This document shows positions 1 through 8,875 of a stretch of DNA of 64,000 bases, in pieces. The notes beneath the pieces are model-generated. The model was not told where the DNA came from and searched no databases. It worked only from the letters and a program-made list of their open reading frames with translations. A program made the translations under genes and the position numbers. Position 1 is the stretch's first letter. Each line of letters starts with the position of its first letter. The stretch spans positions 62,001-126,000 of the forward strand of contig JAHBXG010000006.1 of the NCBI GenBank assembly GCA_019636565.1, in the 5' to 3' direction. The DNA is from Phycisphaeraceae bacterium. GTDB taxonomy: Bacteria; Planctomycetota; Phycisphaerae; Phycisphaerales; UBA1924.

Positions 1-2
1 AT

Positions 3-2168
3 TCTCGCTCGCTTGCGCAACTCCAGCGGCTGCCTGTCGATACGAAGGTCGCTTTGCTGGTGGAGGCATTGCCGGTTGCCGCTCCGTCCGAAGCGGCGCA
101 ACTGGGCTTCGCACTTGTGGAGTGCGCCGCAGAGTATTCGGTGAAGCCCGCCAGCGGTTCGCTTGTGCAGCGCGCGATTCGCGCTTTTTTTGATGCGATT
201 TCCGCGAGCCGAAAGTCTGAAACCGAGGATGCTCTCGGTGCCGTCGTGCGATCTTGGGCTTTTTTGCCCACAGAAGTACGCACGTTGGCCTCAGCCGCTG
301 GCAAAGGACGTTGGACTTCTGTCACAGGCACGCTTGCGACAGATCAGAATGCCTCCACTCGGCGCTCGGTGGCCGAGTTGGCCCGAGGAGCGGGCGATGC
401 AAGTCTGGCGCCGATCGTCTGCGAATTGCTTGGAGATCAGGATCAGGAGGTCGCCTCGGCTGCCGAGGCCGCGATTTGCTTCTTGGCGCTTGTGGCGAGC
501 GACCCATCTCTGGCGGCTTGGTCTGACCACGCAAACGTGGTGCAGCACGAGGAAGCAGGCCGCGTGCGCGCCCAATGGGCAGAAATAGATCGTGAACGCG
601 TGCGCACAGAAGTGGCAGCAGCGGTTCGCGCCCTCTCAATCCACCGGCGCGAGGGGGTGCTCTGGGCGGCACTTTTGTTGCTGGAACCTTCCGTCATCCA
701 CGGTTTCGCAGGTGGCGGGCAGCTCGCACGTTGGATCAACGATCGCGAGCAGTCTTCGCACGCCTTCCTGAGGGGCCTGCTTCGCCGGGATACGTCGCCG
801 TTATCCCGCTTGCGGGCATGGCAATGGCTGGGGACGACGGCGGTCTCTGGTGCCGCCGCGGATCGGGTTGTTGCCGCCCGCACGCTGGACGAGCATGAGG
901 CGCTCCTCTCGTCCTGGCACTTGATGCACAATCCCTCCCGGCTCGCGAAACTGAGGCAGGCCGAACGAGGTGCCAAAGCGCCGGCCAAAGCCGGGCTGCT
1001 GCCGCCTCCCGAGATTGCAGAGCGGCTCTCGGTGGATGGTCGCGTCGGTCTGGCTTCACTCGCCCGAGGCCTGGGAGCCGCTCCTGGCGCACGGGATGGG
1101 GTGTGCGAGGCGCTCTTGAGCGATCGCGAGCCAGTGGTTCGTCTCGCGGCGACCGCTGCCTGTTCCAGCCGCATGCTCGGCGATTTTTGCTTTGATTCAG
1201 CCCCGGCGGTCGCCCGGTCGGCGGCCCTGCGGCTTTCTTTGGCGGCAATCCCCGATGCGTCGCTTTCACCCGGCTCCGAACGCGTGGAGCAGGAGCGGGC
1301 GAGGGTCCGCACGCTGCTTCGTTCGCCTCACGAGCAGGTGCGCAATCTCGCAGCATCGGATATGGAATTGTTGTGTGAATCGGGTGAAAGCGGCGCGGCT
1401 TCGCGCGTGGCGTTCCGGCGTGCGCTGGAAGCGGATCGACCCTGGGTGTTCGAGCGGCTTCGCGCGATGCTGGCGGAGAGTGAAGAAGCCAGGTCATTCG
1501 CGCTGCAGATGGCGCGAAAACTTGGGATCGTGATCGAACTGCGTGATCCTGTCCTCGCGGAAATCCGGCGGCTCATGCGTGAGCCCTCGCCGTCGCACGT
1601 GCCGGCGAGGAGTCTGGCGACAGCCGTCGCCGCGCTGCGGGAGATTCCCGGCCCGGAGCCGTTGCGCCTGCTACGCGAGTCGGCTTCGTCGTCCGATCAG
1701 CGTGTCCGGGCGAACGCTCTTGACGCGTTGGTGATCCGGGCGCGTGAGGGCATCGATGAAAACGCTCGTGATCTCACATCGAGGCTCCTGGAGTTCAAGG
1801 AAGACGCGTGGCATCGGGTGCGTGGTTCGGCGGTGCGCGGGCTGGAATTGCTCGGCGGCCCGGCTGGAGCAGCCGGGCCTGAGCATGAGACGGTGGTGGG
1901 CGAGCAGTTGCTGAAAATGCTCGAAGACTCGCGCCCGCTTCATCGGCTTGCCGGCGCGTGGGTGGCCGACCGCACGCTTCCGGGGGTGAGGGGGCGCTCG
2001 CTCCGGGAACTCAAGCTCTGGCCCGCCATGGTCGCCAAATTGCGTTCTCTCGCGCTCACAGATCTGGAATCACGTGTGCGGGTACGGTGTCGCCTTGCCC
2101 TCGCACGCGCCGGGGAGGCGCCGGTTCGAGGTGACGAGCGCAGCGCCCTGACCGGGAGTGCGGCATGA
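3..2168 (+). CDS. HEAT-repeat protein, 5' end outside window
   Basis: The reading frame is open from the first bases of the window, with no stop upstream of the first possible start at 54, so the gene begins before the window. About 720 residues are visible. They are rich in alanine, leucine and arginine and form repeated helical pairs such as DREPVVRLAATAACSS and DQRVRANALDALVIRAR, the look of HEAT or armadillo-type solenoids that bind protein partners. No catalytic motif, signal peptide or membrane segment is visible in this part. The stop overlaps the next start (ATGA at 2165-2168), so the two genes are probably translated together. The function is unknown; a scaffold for the small membrane protein downstream is only a guess. 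Confidence 0.8.
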   Translation, partial: SRSLAQLQRLPVDTKVALLVEALPVAAPSEAAQLGFALVECAAEYSVKPASGSLVQRAIRAFFDAISASRKSETEDALGAVVRSWAFLPTEVRTLASAAGKGRWTSVTGTLATDQNASTRRSVAELARGAGDASLAPIVCELLGDQDQEVASAAEAAICFLALVASDPSLAAWSDHANVVQHEEAGRVRAQWAEIDRERVRTEVAAAVRALSIHRREGVLWAALLLLEPSVIHGFAGGGQLARWINDREQSSHAFLRGLLRRDTSPLSRLRAWQWLGTTAVSGAAADRVVAARTLDEHEALLSSWHLMHNPSRLAKLRQAERGAKAPAKAGLLPPPEIAERLSVDGRVGLASLARGLGAAPGARDGVCEALLSDREPVVRLAATAACSSRMLGDFCFDSAPAVARSAALRLSLAAIPDASLSPGSERVEQERARVRTLLRSPHEQVRNLAASDMELLCESGESGAASRVAFRRALEADRPWVFERLRAMLAESEEARSFALQMARKLGIVIELRDPVLAEIRRLMREPSPSHVPARSLATAVAALREIPGPEPLRLLRESASSSDQRVRANALDALVIRAREGIDENARDLTSRLLEFKEDAWHRVRGSAVRGLELLGGPAGAAGPEHETVVGEQLLKMLEDSRPLHRLAGAWVADRTLPGVRGRSLRELKLWPAMVAKLRSLALTDLESRVRVRCRLALARAGEAPVRGDERSALTGSAA

Positions 2169-2599
2169 AGTTGTCCATGGCCTTTGCCGGTGTGGCGCAA
2201 ATCGGCGGGTTGCAGGCCCTCGCACATTCATCGCCTCCGACTCTGATTGGTCTGCCGGAAGCCCCGGCAGCGGGCACGGCGACGGTTGATTTTGTCACTC
2301 CGCTTCTTTGGCTCGCGGCCGCGATCGCTGTTGCGGTCGTGTTGATTGTCGTGTGGCGGTGGTTTGTAACTCGTCGATCATGGTCGGCCGGTTCTTCGGC
2401 GGCATTGGGTGCGATGTGCCGCGGGCTGAGGCTGACGGCCTCGGAGCAGCGAACTCTGAAGGTGCTGGCGAAATCGCACGGCAACGCATCGGCCGTGACG
2501 CTGCTGCTGTGTCCGTCGGCGATTGATCACGCGGCGGCGCGAGCCGGCGGTGAGGTCGATCGCGACGCGATCAAGCGGCTGCGTCAAAAACTTGCCTGA
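2165..2599 (+). CDS. Small single-pass membrane protein coupled to HEAT-repeat gene
   Basis: This 144-residue protein starts at an ATG overlapping the stop of the HEAT-repeat gene by four bases. After a hydrophilic N-terminus, one strong membrane segment lies at about residues 44-68 (VDFVTPLLWLAAAIAVAVVL onward), followed by WRWFVTRR, a positive patch that should keep the C-terminus in the cytoplasm. Residues 80-144 form a small helical domain ending GEVDRDAIKRLRQKLA. I do not recognise a family. The coupling suggests a membrane anchor working with the HEAT protein. The gene ends one base from the converging hydrolase gene, with no visible terminator between them. Confidence 0.7.
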   Translation: MKLSMAFAGVAQIGGLQALAHSSPPTLIGLPEAPAAGTATVDFVTPLLWLAAAIAVAVVLIVVWRWFVTRRSWSAGSSAALGAMCRGLRLTASEQRTLKVLAKSHGNASAVTLLLCPSAIDHAAARAGGEVDRDAIKRLRQKLA

Positions 2600-2600
2600 A

Positions 2601-3497
2601 TCAATGGGCTGGAATCGCGGATGGAGCGCCCAGCGGCGGCTCGCCCCTCAATCGCAACGCGATATCGAGCGCGATAGCCGGGTGCATGGTCACGGTGGTG
2701 TGCGCGAAGCGGCGCGTGCCGCGGACCCAAATTGGGTGGGATCCCGGCGGGCTGCAATTGGCGGCGCCGACGGTGATGTCATTCAGCGTTGCGTACGGCG
2801 TAAGTGAATAGTCGTCAGACTTGGCGTATTCATCGAGTTTGGCAAGAAACGGCGAGTTGGGCTGCATGTCGGTCGCGGCACGATCGACGTGGATCTTGAG
2901 CGCGAGGTTCGCGCCGCGATGGGGCGTCGCGATCGTATACAAATTGCGGATATCGACGCGCGGGATGCCCGCGGGCCGTGGGCGTGCCCGGGCCGCAGCA
3001 AGGCGTCCGACGATGCCTCCCATGCTGATGCCGACCGCATCAACCGCCAGTGTCGAATCGCCGGACGAATCCATTCCGAACTCGCGACCGATTTTTGTTG
3101 CGAGCCGATTTACCAATGGCTCGATGTCGCCATGCCAGGGATACGCGAACATTCGAAAATCTTCCATTCGGCCGCTGGTGAGGCGAGCGAGATTCGTCGC
3201 GAGTTGCCCGGCAAAAATCCCCGGCACTCGGTAGCCGCTGAAAACCATGACCGGGTGCGCAAGCGGCTTGGGGTTTGCGGCAAGTTCACGGGCTTTGGAT
3301 TGGATCGTTTCGGTTGCGTGATTGAAAGCCAGATTCTCAGGACCGACGGTGAAACGGCACGGCCATGCGATCGGTCGGCCCATGAGATGGCATGCCGCGA
3401 GACGGAGCTTTTGGAATGGACCAGTCATCGGACCGGGAATTGTCTCGGAGCGGCGATGTCGGATGAGCGCGGCGGTCTGCGGGTGGGGCACACTCAA
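2601..3497 (-). CDS. Alpha/beta hydrolase, lipase/PGAP1-like
   Basis: The 298-residue protein carries the nucleophile elbow GISMGG (Ser about 158), a TPHRG motif at about 191-195 typical of lipases and PGAP1-like esterases, and a C-terminal RFAHTTVTMHP segment that probably supplies the catalytic His. The N-terminal FSGYRVPG is where the oxyanion-hole region of such lipases lies. I see no clear signal peptide, so it may be cytoplasmic; an alternative start at Met24 would shorten it. It begins three bases after the ispG stop and is probably co-transcribed with it. The substrate is unknown; an ester lipid or acylated compound is the family expectation. Confidence 0.8.
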   Translation of the reverse strand: MSVPHPQTAALIRHRRSETIPGPMTGPFQKLRLAACHLMGRPIAWPCRFTVGPENLAFNHATETIQSKARELAANPKPLAHPVMVFSGYRVPGIFAGQLATNLARLTSGRMEDFRMFAYPWHGDIEPLVNRLATKIGREFGMDSSGDSTLAVDAVGISMGGIVGRLAAARARPRPAGIPRVDIRNLYTIATPHRGANLALKIHVDRAATDMQPNSPFLAKLDEYAKSDDYSLTPYATLNDITVGAANCSPPGSHPIWVRGTRRFAHTTVTMHPAIALDIALRLRGEPPLGAPSAIPAH

Positions 3498-3500
3498 TTG

Positions 3501-4817
3501 TTAGGAACGACTAACCGTTAGTTTCGCCGGCTGAGACTGAACCTGCTGCTTGCCGTGGATTTTTTCCGCGGCCATTTTCTCCCAGCCACTGCCCAGTTCG
3601 CCCATTGGGTCGGGCGGAACGATCGAGACCTTCTTGTCGCCGAGTTTGGCTTTGCCCTGCTGCACGAGTTCTTGGAAGCCAAGGCACTCTTTGAGCAGGC
3701 GATCGAGGATCTCTTCTTCGGGAACATTCGCCACGCGTTCGCCCTGGACGTAGATGATGCCGCGACGGTCGCCCGCAAACACGGCCACATCGGCGCCTTC
3801 GGCTTCGCCGGGACCGTTGACGATGCAGCCCATAACAGCGACTTTCATCGGGACGGTGACTTTGGCGGCCAGGGCTTTGCGGACATCCTGAATGAGCGTG
3901 AAGAGATCGACCTGGATTCTGCCGCAGGTGGGGCAGGCGATGAGGTCAACGCCGATGCGCTCGCGGAGGCCAAGGCAGTAGAGCAGTTCAAGCCCGTCCT
4001 GCACTTCATAGATCGGATCGTTGGCGTAGGAGATGCGGATGGTGTCGCCGATGCCGTTGATGAGCATGCCTCCGAGGGCGACGACGGAGCGGATGGTGCC
4101 GGTTTCCTTCGGTCCGGCGTGTGTCACGCCCAAATGGAGCGGGTGATCGAAGCGCTTGGAAATCTCGGTGTAGGCGTCGATGACGAGCGAAGCATCCATG
4201 GACTTGGCGCTGATGACGATGTCGTGGAAATCCTGCTCGTAGAAGATGTCGAGGTATTCCTCGAGTTTGGCGATCATGATCGCGAGCAAATAGCCGTGCT
4301 TGTGCTCGCCGAAGACCGCGCCCAGTTCTTTCTGGCGTTTCTGCTTGTCCTTGCGCTCGATGATCGAGCCTTCATTGACGCCGACGCGGATCGGTAGTTT
4401 CCTTGCCTTGCATGCTTGGATGACATCGACAACTTGCGCGCGGTCGGTGATGTTGCCGGGGTTGAGGCGGATCTTGTGGACGCCTGCCTCGACCGCTTCA
4501 AGGGCGCGCTGGAAATGGAAATGGACATCGGCGACGATCGGGACGTTGACCTGCGGGATGATCTCTTTGAGCGCGTCGGTATCTTTCTTTTCGGGCACGG
4601 CGACGCGGACGATGTCGGCGCCGGCGCTCGAGAGCTTCTGAATCTCGGCGACGCACTTGTCGATCTCGTGCGTGTAGCCGGAGGTCATGGTCTGGACGCT
4701 GACGGGCGCGATCGTGGTTGGGTTGCCGGCGCGATCGGGGAGGCCGCCGCCGATCCTGATAAAGCCGACGCGGGAGTCACCGATGGTCACCTGTCTGGTA
4801 GGGCGGCGTGAGTGCAT
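3501..4817 (-). CDS. ispG: 4-hydroxy-3-methylbut-2-enyl-diphosphate synthase IspG (GcpE)
   Basis: IspG reductively opens methylerythritol cyclodiphosphate to HMBDP in the non-mevalonate isoprenoid pathway, using a [4Fe-4S] cluster. The three cluster cysteines and the fourth ligand glutamate are present: C295 and C298 in ACPTCGR, then C331 and E338 in MGCIVNGPGE. The TIM-barrel part carries VADVHFHFQRALEA and KIRLNPGNI. I chose the ATG at 4817 (MHSRRPTRQV), which gives 438 residues; the frame is open to an ATG at 4931, but that start would overlap the upstream gene and add a basic, unconserved leader. Compared with E. coli IspG there is a C-terminal extension of roughly 60 residues. It sits between a conserved unknown gene upstream and a hydrolase downstream. 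Confidence 0.95.
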   Translation of the reverse strand: MHSRRPTRQVTIGDSRVGFIRIGGGLPDRAGNPTTIAPVSVQTMTSGYTHEIDKCVAEIQKLSSAGADIVRVAVPEKKDTDALKEIIPQVNVPIVADVHFHFQRALEAVEAGVHKIRLNPGNITDRAQVVDVIQACKARKLPIRVGVNEGSIIERKDKQKRQKELGAVFGEHKHGYLLAIMIAKLEEYLDIFYEQDFHDIVISAKSMDASLVIDAYTEISKRFDHPLHLGVTHAGPKETGTIRSVVALGGMLINGIGDTIRISYANDPIYEVQDGLELLYCLGLRERIGVDLIACPTCGRIQVDLFTLIQDVRKALAAKVTVPMKVAVMGCIVNGPGEAEGADVAVFAGDRRGIIYVQGERVANVPEEEILDRLLKECLGFQELVQQGKAKLGDKKVSIVPPDPMGELGSGWEKMAAEKIHGKQQVQSQPAKLTVSRS

Positions 4818-4881
4818 GTGCAGAACTTTACGTTGGCCAAAGGCCTTTCGTTTGGCGGGAAACCGCTTCCGAACGAGCTTT

Positions 4882-5808
4882 TTAGGCGGGATCGGGAGTT
4901 GCGACCGCCGAAATGAAGCGACGACTCTCATCGATTGAACGGTGTGCCGCGTCGGGTTTCCGGGAGATCTTGTAATGGAGGCGCAACGCGGGGCGTCCCC
5001 AAACAGAAAGAGTGTGGTCGGTCCTTAGCTGGCCGTCAGCATCGACGAATACGTGAATTCGCTCACGCATGGCACGAATGAACTGCGCCCAGTGACGATT
5101 CTTTCGATCGCGAAGCAAAAAATAAAATCCTGCATCGCCAAATCGAGCACCCTCCGAAACGAGTTCGAACGAGCCGTCGGTCCGGACCGAGGGCAGCATT
5201 ACCACAGTTGCGTTTCCTCGCGGAAGCGGGAAGATAATCTTTGCGGCGAGTTTCCCGCTGGGGATTCGCGTCACCATGTAGATTCCCGAATAGATCACAC
5301 GACCGGTCGAAAGGAGCCTGCGAAACCAAACCGTGTAGCGCACGTTTCCGTCGGACTTGCTTCGCAATCGGACTATTTCGCTTGAAATACCCCTCGATGT
5401 GTCGAGGGGACGCAGCGGCAAATTCAGTTGATTCAGCCGGCGGCTGTAGAGCCGCTGAACGATTCCGGCGAAAGGCCGGAATAGAAGGCTCCACTCCGAC
5501 CACACTTCCAGAGTGTGCTGCGATGTATGTTCATAAAAATCGCGGATTTGCGGGTGGAGCCGATCGACGTCGTCTTCCAGCAAATCACGCATGGAGGACA
5601 TCAACCCTCCATCTTGCACATCGCGTTCGATCGTCAGAGACTCGCGGAGTGCAAGTCGCTCAAAGTAGTGATCTCCGATCTGGTCTGTCTCGCCGAAGGG
5701 TCCCAAAAGCCACGGTATTTCCGAAACCTCGACCCTGCGGCCGCACAACATCACCCATCGCTGGCTTAGCCAATCCTGCAGTGGTTGAGATGGATAATCG
5801 AACACCAT
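4882..5808 (-). CDS. Conserved protein of unknown function (DUF4166-like C-terminal part)
   Basis: A 308-residue soluble protein with start ATG at 5808 (MVFDYPSQPLQDWL). The frame is open to 5931, but that extension would run into the acetyltransferase gene and is basic and low in complexity. Recognisable stretches are LHPQIRDFYEHTSQHTLEVW, FPLPRGNATVVMLPS, GARFGDAGFYFLLRD and a C-terminal LRLHYKISR, giving a beta-rich protein. From memory these resemble a family of conserved bacterial unknowns with a DUF4166-like end; I cannot verify the family. No signal peptide or catalytic motif is visible. It lies 64 bases upstream of ispG on the same strand, so a shared transcript is likely. Confidence 0.75.
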   Translation of the reverse strand: MVFDYPSQPLQDWLSQRWVMLCGRRVEVSEIPWLLGPFGETDQIGDHYFERLALRESLTIERDVQDGGLMSSMRDLLEDDVDRLHPQIRDFYEHTSQHTLEVWSEWSLLFRPFAGIVQRLYSRRLNQLNLPLRPLDTSRGISSEIVRLRSKSDGNVRYTVWFRRLLSTGRVIYSGIYMVTRIPSGKLAAKIIFPLPRGNATVVMLPSVRTDGSFELVSEGARFGDAGFYFLLRDRKNRHWAQFIRAMRERIHVFVDADGQLRTDHTLSVWGRPALRLHYKISRKPDAAHRSIDESRRFISAVATPDPA

Positions 5809-5855
5809 TTGCAAAACGGTACGTCTGCACTTGCGGCCTGGAGCCAAGTGGAACT

Positions 5856-6383
5856 TCAGTGCAATTGGCGGAGCGGAGAAGGCGGTCGATCGCCCGGACT
5901 CAATTGGCGCTGCCAGAAGCCAACATCGCACCAGCGGCCGAGTTTCCAGCCTGCGTCACGCACGACGCCCGCAGCGACGAAACCCAGGCTCTCGTGCAGT
6001 CTCACGCTCGCGTCGTTGGGGAGTGCAATCCCCGCGACGACCGAGTGGAAGCCTTGTGATGCGAGGACTTCAAAGAGGTTGGTGTACAGCGCTCGGCCCA
6101 CGCCCCGGCGGCGCGCCCAGTCCTCGACATAGACGCCGCATTCGGGAGTCCATTGGTAAGCCTCACGAGAACGCCAGGAATAGGCCTTGCAGTATCCGGC
6201 GAAGCGGCCCTCAATCTCGCAGATCAGAAATGGGTAGCGATTCCGGGTCGCTTTCCATTGCTCGCGCATTTCTTCTGCGCTTGATTCGACGGTGCCGAAG
6301 TGGATCGTGGTTTCGCGGATGAAGTGATTGGTGAGTCTTGCGATCGCCTCGAAATCGGAGTCTTTCGCGCTTCGAATGAGCAT
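5856..6383 (-). CDS. GNAT-family N-acetyltransferase, phosphinothricin/MnaT-like
   Basis: The 175-residue protein starts MLIRSAKDSDFEAIARLTNH, typical of GNAT enzymes of the phosphinothricin acetyltransferase/MnaT group. The acetyl-CoA pyrophosphate-binding loop is RRRGVGRALY, at about residues 91-100, preceded by the beta-strand CGVYVEDWA. NDASVRLHESLGFVAAGVV follows as motif B. WCDVGFWQRQL near the end also matches the group. Expected activity is acetyl transfer from acetyl-CoA to a small amine or amino-acid analogue in the cytoplasm; the real substrate cannot be told from sequence. It ends 47 bases before the next same-strand gene and 14 bases from the end of the MFS gene upstream. Confidence 0.88.
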   Translation of the reverse strand: MLIRSAKDSDFEAIARLTNHFIRETTIHFGTVESSAEEMREQWKATRNRYPFLICEIEGRFAGYCKAYSWRSREAYQWTPECGVYVEDWARRRGVGRALYTNLFEVLASQGFHSVVAGIALPNDASVRLHESLGFVAAGVVRDAGWKLGRWCDVGFWQRQLSPGDRPPSPLRQLH

Positions 6384-6397
6384 CGGTGGCGCTCCCG

Positions 6398-8026
6398 TCA
6401 GCGGAGAGGGGCGGAGGTGGTTTGAGAAGCAGGGCGGGAGGCGGGGCGGTGTGCCGCGGCGGTCAAACCCCGAAAGAATCCGGGGACGCGGTCATAACCG
6501 GCGTCACCGGGCTTGAGGCCGTCAACTTCGGGCGTGCGCCAAATGACCATCACCAGCCCCGCGCCGATAAGCACGATCGCCGTGAGCGCGATCCCTGCCT
6601 GCGTTCCAAGACCGTCGTGCCAGAGCGAGGGGCTCCGATCCTTGATCGTCGCGCCGACCAACTCACCGGCAAAGCTGGCGATGTAGGGGCCGATCGGCAT
6701 GAACCCCAGCGAGATCATGTTGCAGACGGCCATGACGCGCCCGCGGAGCGAATCCTCAACAAGCAGTTGGAGCGCCGACATGGCGGAGTTGAACGACCAC
6801 ATCCAGAAGATGCCCACGAAGAACATGAAAGAGCCGGCGACCCAGACATTGGTGACGATCGAAAAGGCGAGGATAGAAATTCCGCCGAGAAAGACCGACA
6901 TGGGGATGAAGTGATGCTTGGGGTACCAGGTCGGCACGTAGCGCATCGCCAGTCCGCCGATGACCGCGCCAACTCCCATCACGCCGGTGAGCAGGCCAAA
7001 GGTTTCTTCTTTCAGGTGATAGACCTGACTGACGAAGAGGGGCAGGAAGCGCAAAACCGGGGTGCCGAAGACAGAGAACACCATGAGCGCCAGGAGCGCG
7101 GCACGCGGGCCCCGGTTGGTAAACATGAACGCACAGGCGTGTTTGACATCTGTCATGATGACGGAAATGTCGCGGAGGCGCCCGCTCTGTGCCGGGGCGG
7201 GAGCATCCGGGGTGGTTGTCACGGCCACCATGACACCGATGTAACTGAGCGCGTTCACGAGAAAAAGCCACTCGCCTCCGAGCCACGCCAGAAGGCCGCC
7301 GGCGATCGCGGGGCCAATTGCGCGAGCCGTATTGAACGAGATGCCTTGCAGGGTGATCGCGCGTACGAGTTCATCGCGAGGCACCAGACGCGGGATCATC
7401 ACCTGCCATGCAGGCTGGTTGAACGCGATGGTGACGCCTTGCAAAAGCGCCAGTGTCAAAAAGGAATACAGAAGGAAGCTGTTGGCGTGCTCGGAATCGC
7501 CAAGAAGAGACCGGGCGATCGGGACATGCCAGCGCACCACCACGAAGAACGCGAGCGCGATGAACATCATCGCAAGCTGAGTCGCCATGAGCAGTTTCTT
7601 GCGGTTCACCCGGTCGGCGACGATGCCGCCGAGCAGGCCGAGAAACAGCGTCGGAAGCAACTGCGCCGCCCCGAGCGTTGCGAGCCAGGTCGTGTCCCGG
7701 GTCTTGTCCGCGATGATCCACTGGGTGCCGATGAACTCGAACCAGTTTCCGACAAAGGATCCGAATGCCGCGAGCCAGAAAATGCGGAAGTGCCGGTGGC
7801 GCAGCACGTGGATCATGCTGCGCTCGTCAACGGCCGGGCGCCCGGAGTCCAGCGGCTTTTCGTTCAGGTCCGCGGCGCGGGCACGTGGCGACGAATCGAC
7901 ATCCGCGCCGGTCGCGACCTGATCGGGCGTGGGCTGCGGAGTCCCGAGATCGTCGAGAGTTACATCGCCGGTAACGGCGGGCTCGCCCGATCGAGCCCGC
8001 AGCAGATTGGAGTCAACAGCATCCAT
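6398..8026 (-). CDS. Major facilitator superfamily exporter (MFS_3/EntS type)
   Basis: A 542-residue polytopic membrane protein with about twelve hydrophobic segments, beginning with MIHVLRHRHFRIFWLAAFGS. That opening and the loop GLLGGIVADRVNRKKLL, the motif A between helices 2 and 3, are typical of the EntS/MFS_3 group of drug and siderophore exporters. The start at 8026 (MDAVDSNLLRARSG) is preferred because codons upstream of it look non-coding. About 50 hydrophilic residues come before the first helix, with a proline/serine-rich tail at the end. Expected role: proton-driven export of a small molecule across the inner membrane. It lies just upstream of the acetyltransferase on the same strand, so the two could act in one resistance or detoxification unit. 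Confidence 0.88.
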   Translation of the reverse strand: MDAVDSNLLRARSGEPAVTGDVTLDDLGTPQPTPDQVATGADVDSSPRARAADLNEKPLDSGRPAVDERSMIHVLRHRHFRIFWLAAFGSFVGNWFEFIGTQWIIADKTRDTTWLATLGAAQLLPTLFLGLLGGIVADRVNRKKLLMATQLAMMFIALAFFVVVRWHVPIARSLLGDSEHANSFLLYSFLTLALLQGVTIAFNQPAWQVMIPRLVPRDELVRAITLQGISFNTARAIGPAIAGGLLAWLGGEWLFLVNALSYIGVMVAVTTTPDAPAPAQSGRLRDISVIMTDVKHACAFMFTNRGPRAALLALMVFSVFGTPVLRFLPLFVSQVYHLKEETFGLLTGVMGVGAVIGGLAMRYVPTWYPKHHFIPMSVFLGGISILAFSIVTNVWVAGSFMFFVGIFWMWSFNSAMSALQLLVEDSLRGRVMAVCNMISLGFMPIGPYIASFAGELVGATIKDRSPSLWHDGLGTQAGIALTAIVLIGAGLVMVIWRTPEVDGLKPGDAGYDRVPGFFRGLTAAAHRPASRPASQTTSAPLR

Positions 8027-8078
8027 GAAAACCCGCAAAGGGAATGCGCGCCGAATCCCTTCGGCCGTCCCCGCAATC

Positions 8079-8867
8079 TTATGCGTCCGGCAGGCGCACG
8101 CCGGGCGGATTGCCGTAGCGGCACGCCCGCAGTCCGAAATACGTGGCCAATTCAAACCAGATCATCCCCGCGATGAAGCCCAACGGCGCCGCGACCAGGC
8201 GGATGCCAACGAGGTGCATCGAAATTGCACCCGGAAGCGCGTTTTCGAGGGCTTCGAACGCAAGCGGAAGCAACCGTGCCGCGAGGGCGGTTGCGATCCA
8301 CGCGCCCGACGCGTGCGCTGTGCCCACAAGCGAAAGTACGGGATCGATGCGCCAGGAGCGCCTGCGGGAATAGAAATGGATTCCAACCCGCTCGATACGC
8401 GTGAGCGCGCTGAACAGCGTGAACCACAGAGCAAACACGATCGCGTACGAGGCGGGCCGCCAGGTGGGCCCCAGGAGCACCGCCGGGGTCGGAAAGGCGA
8501 AGACGGGCCAGAAACTGATCATCGCTGCGCTCATGGTGCCGGCGCTCTGCGCGGTCAGCAGGAGCGATGCGATAAGCATGTTGAGCGCAAGGAGCGGCCG
8601 CGATCCGCGCTCCACGATCGTCGCGCGTCTCAATTGGCGTCCGGGGGTGAATAAGCCCTGAATCGTGCTCGCAATCCAGGCGACCGGGAGGAGCAACGGG
8701 CGTCCGCTCCACGCACGCTGCCAAAGCGTGCCCGGCCGGCGAACCGGCAGAGAATCGGCAAGCGGCGCGCCGCACTCGGGGCAAACCGAATCGGCGGGAA
8801 GATTCGAGAGTTCGTATCCGCAGCGTTCGCAGAGCAGCGCTTCGGGTTGCGGTTGAGTCTGTGCCAG
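8079..8867 (-). CDS. Zinc-ribbon multi-pass membrane protein (second of a tandem pair)
   Basis: The N-terminus carries a zinc ribbon, LCERCGYELSNLP then VCPECGAPL, of the type common in Phycisphaerae-like planctomycetes. About 250 residues with four to five hydrophobic segments follow, ending CRYGNPPGVRLPDA. The upstream paralogue ends CRYANAPDTARFFDP, so the pair arose by duplication. The frame has no ATG, GTG or TTG near the ribbon: the only nearby candidates are CTG at 8867 (used here) and ATA at 8879, which overlaps the TAG stop of the first gene. Upstream, the frame stays open through the antisense of nothing recognisable. Expression by translational coupling, or a frameshift joining the two genes, is possible. 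Function unknown; membrane trafficking or a Yip1-like role is only a resemblance. Confidence 0.7.
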   Translation of the reverse strand: MAQTQPQPEALLCERCGYELSNLPADSVCPECGAPLADSLPVRRPGTLWQRAWSGRPLLLPVAWIASTIQGLFTPGRQLRRATIVERGSRPLLALNMLIASLLLTAQSAGTMSAAMISFWPVFAFPTPAVLLGPTWRPASYAIVFALWFTLFSALTRIERVGIHFYSRRRSWRIDPVLSLVGTAHASGAWIATALAARLLPLAFEALENALPGAISMHLVGIRLVAAPLGFIAGMIWFELATYFGLRACRYGNPPGVRLPDA

Positions 8868-8875
8868 GCCAAATC

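Noticed and set aside
443-1497. Long antisense reading frames over the HEAT-repeat gene
   Set aside because: Arg/Ser/Pro-rich translations typical of the opposite strand of GC-rich genes; no recognisable domain.
6386-8176. A 596-codon frame opposite the MFS gene
   Set aside because: Its translation is rich in Asp, His, Glu and Arg with no hydrophobic or domain pattern; the minus-strand MFS protein is clearly the gene.
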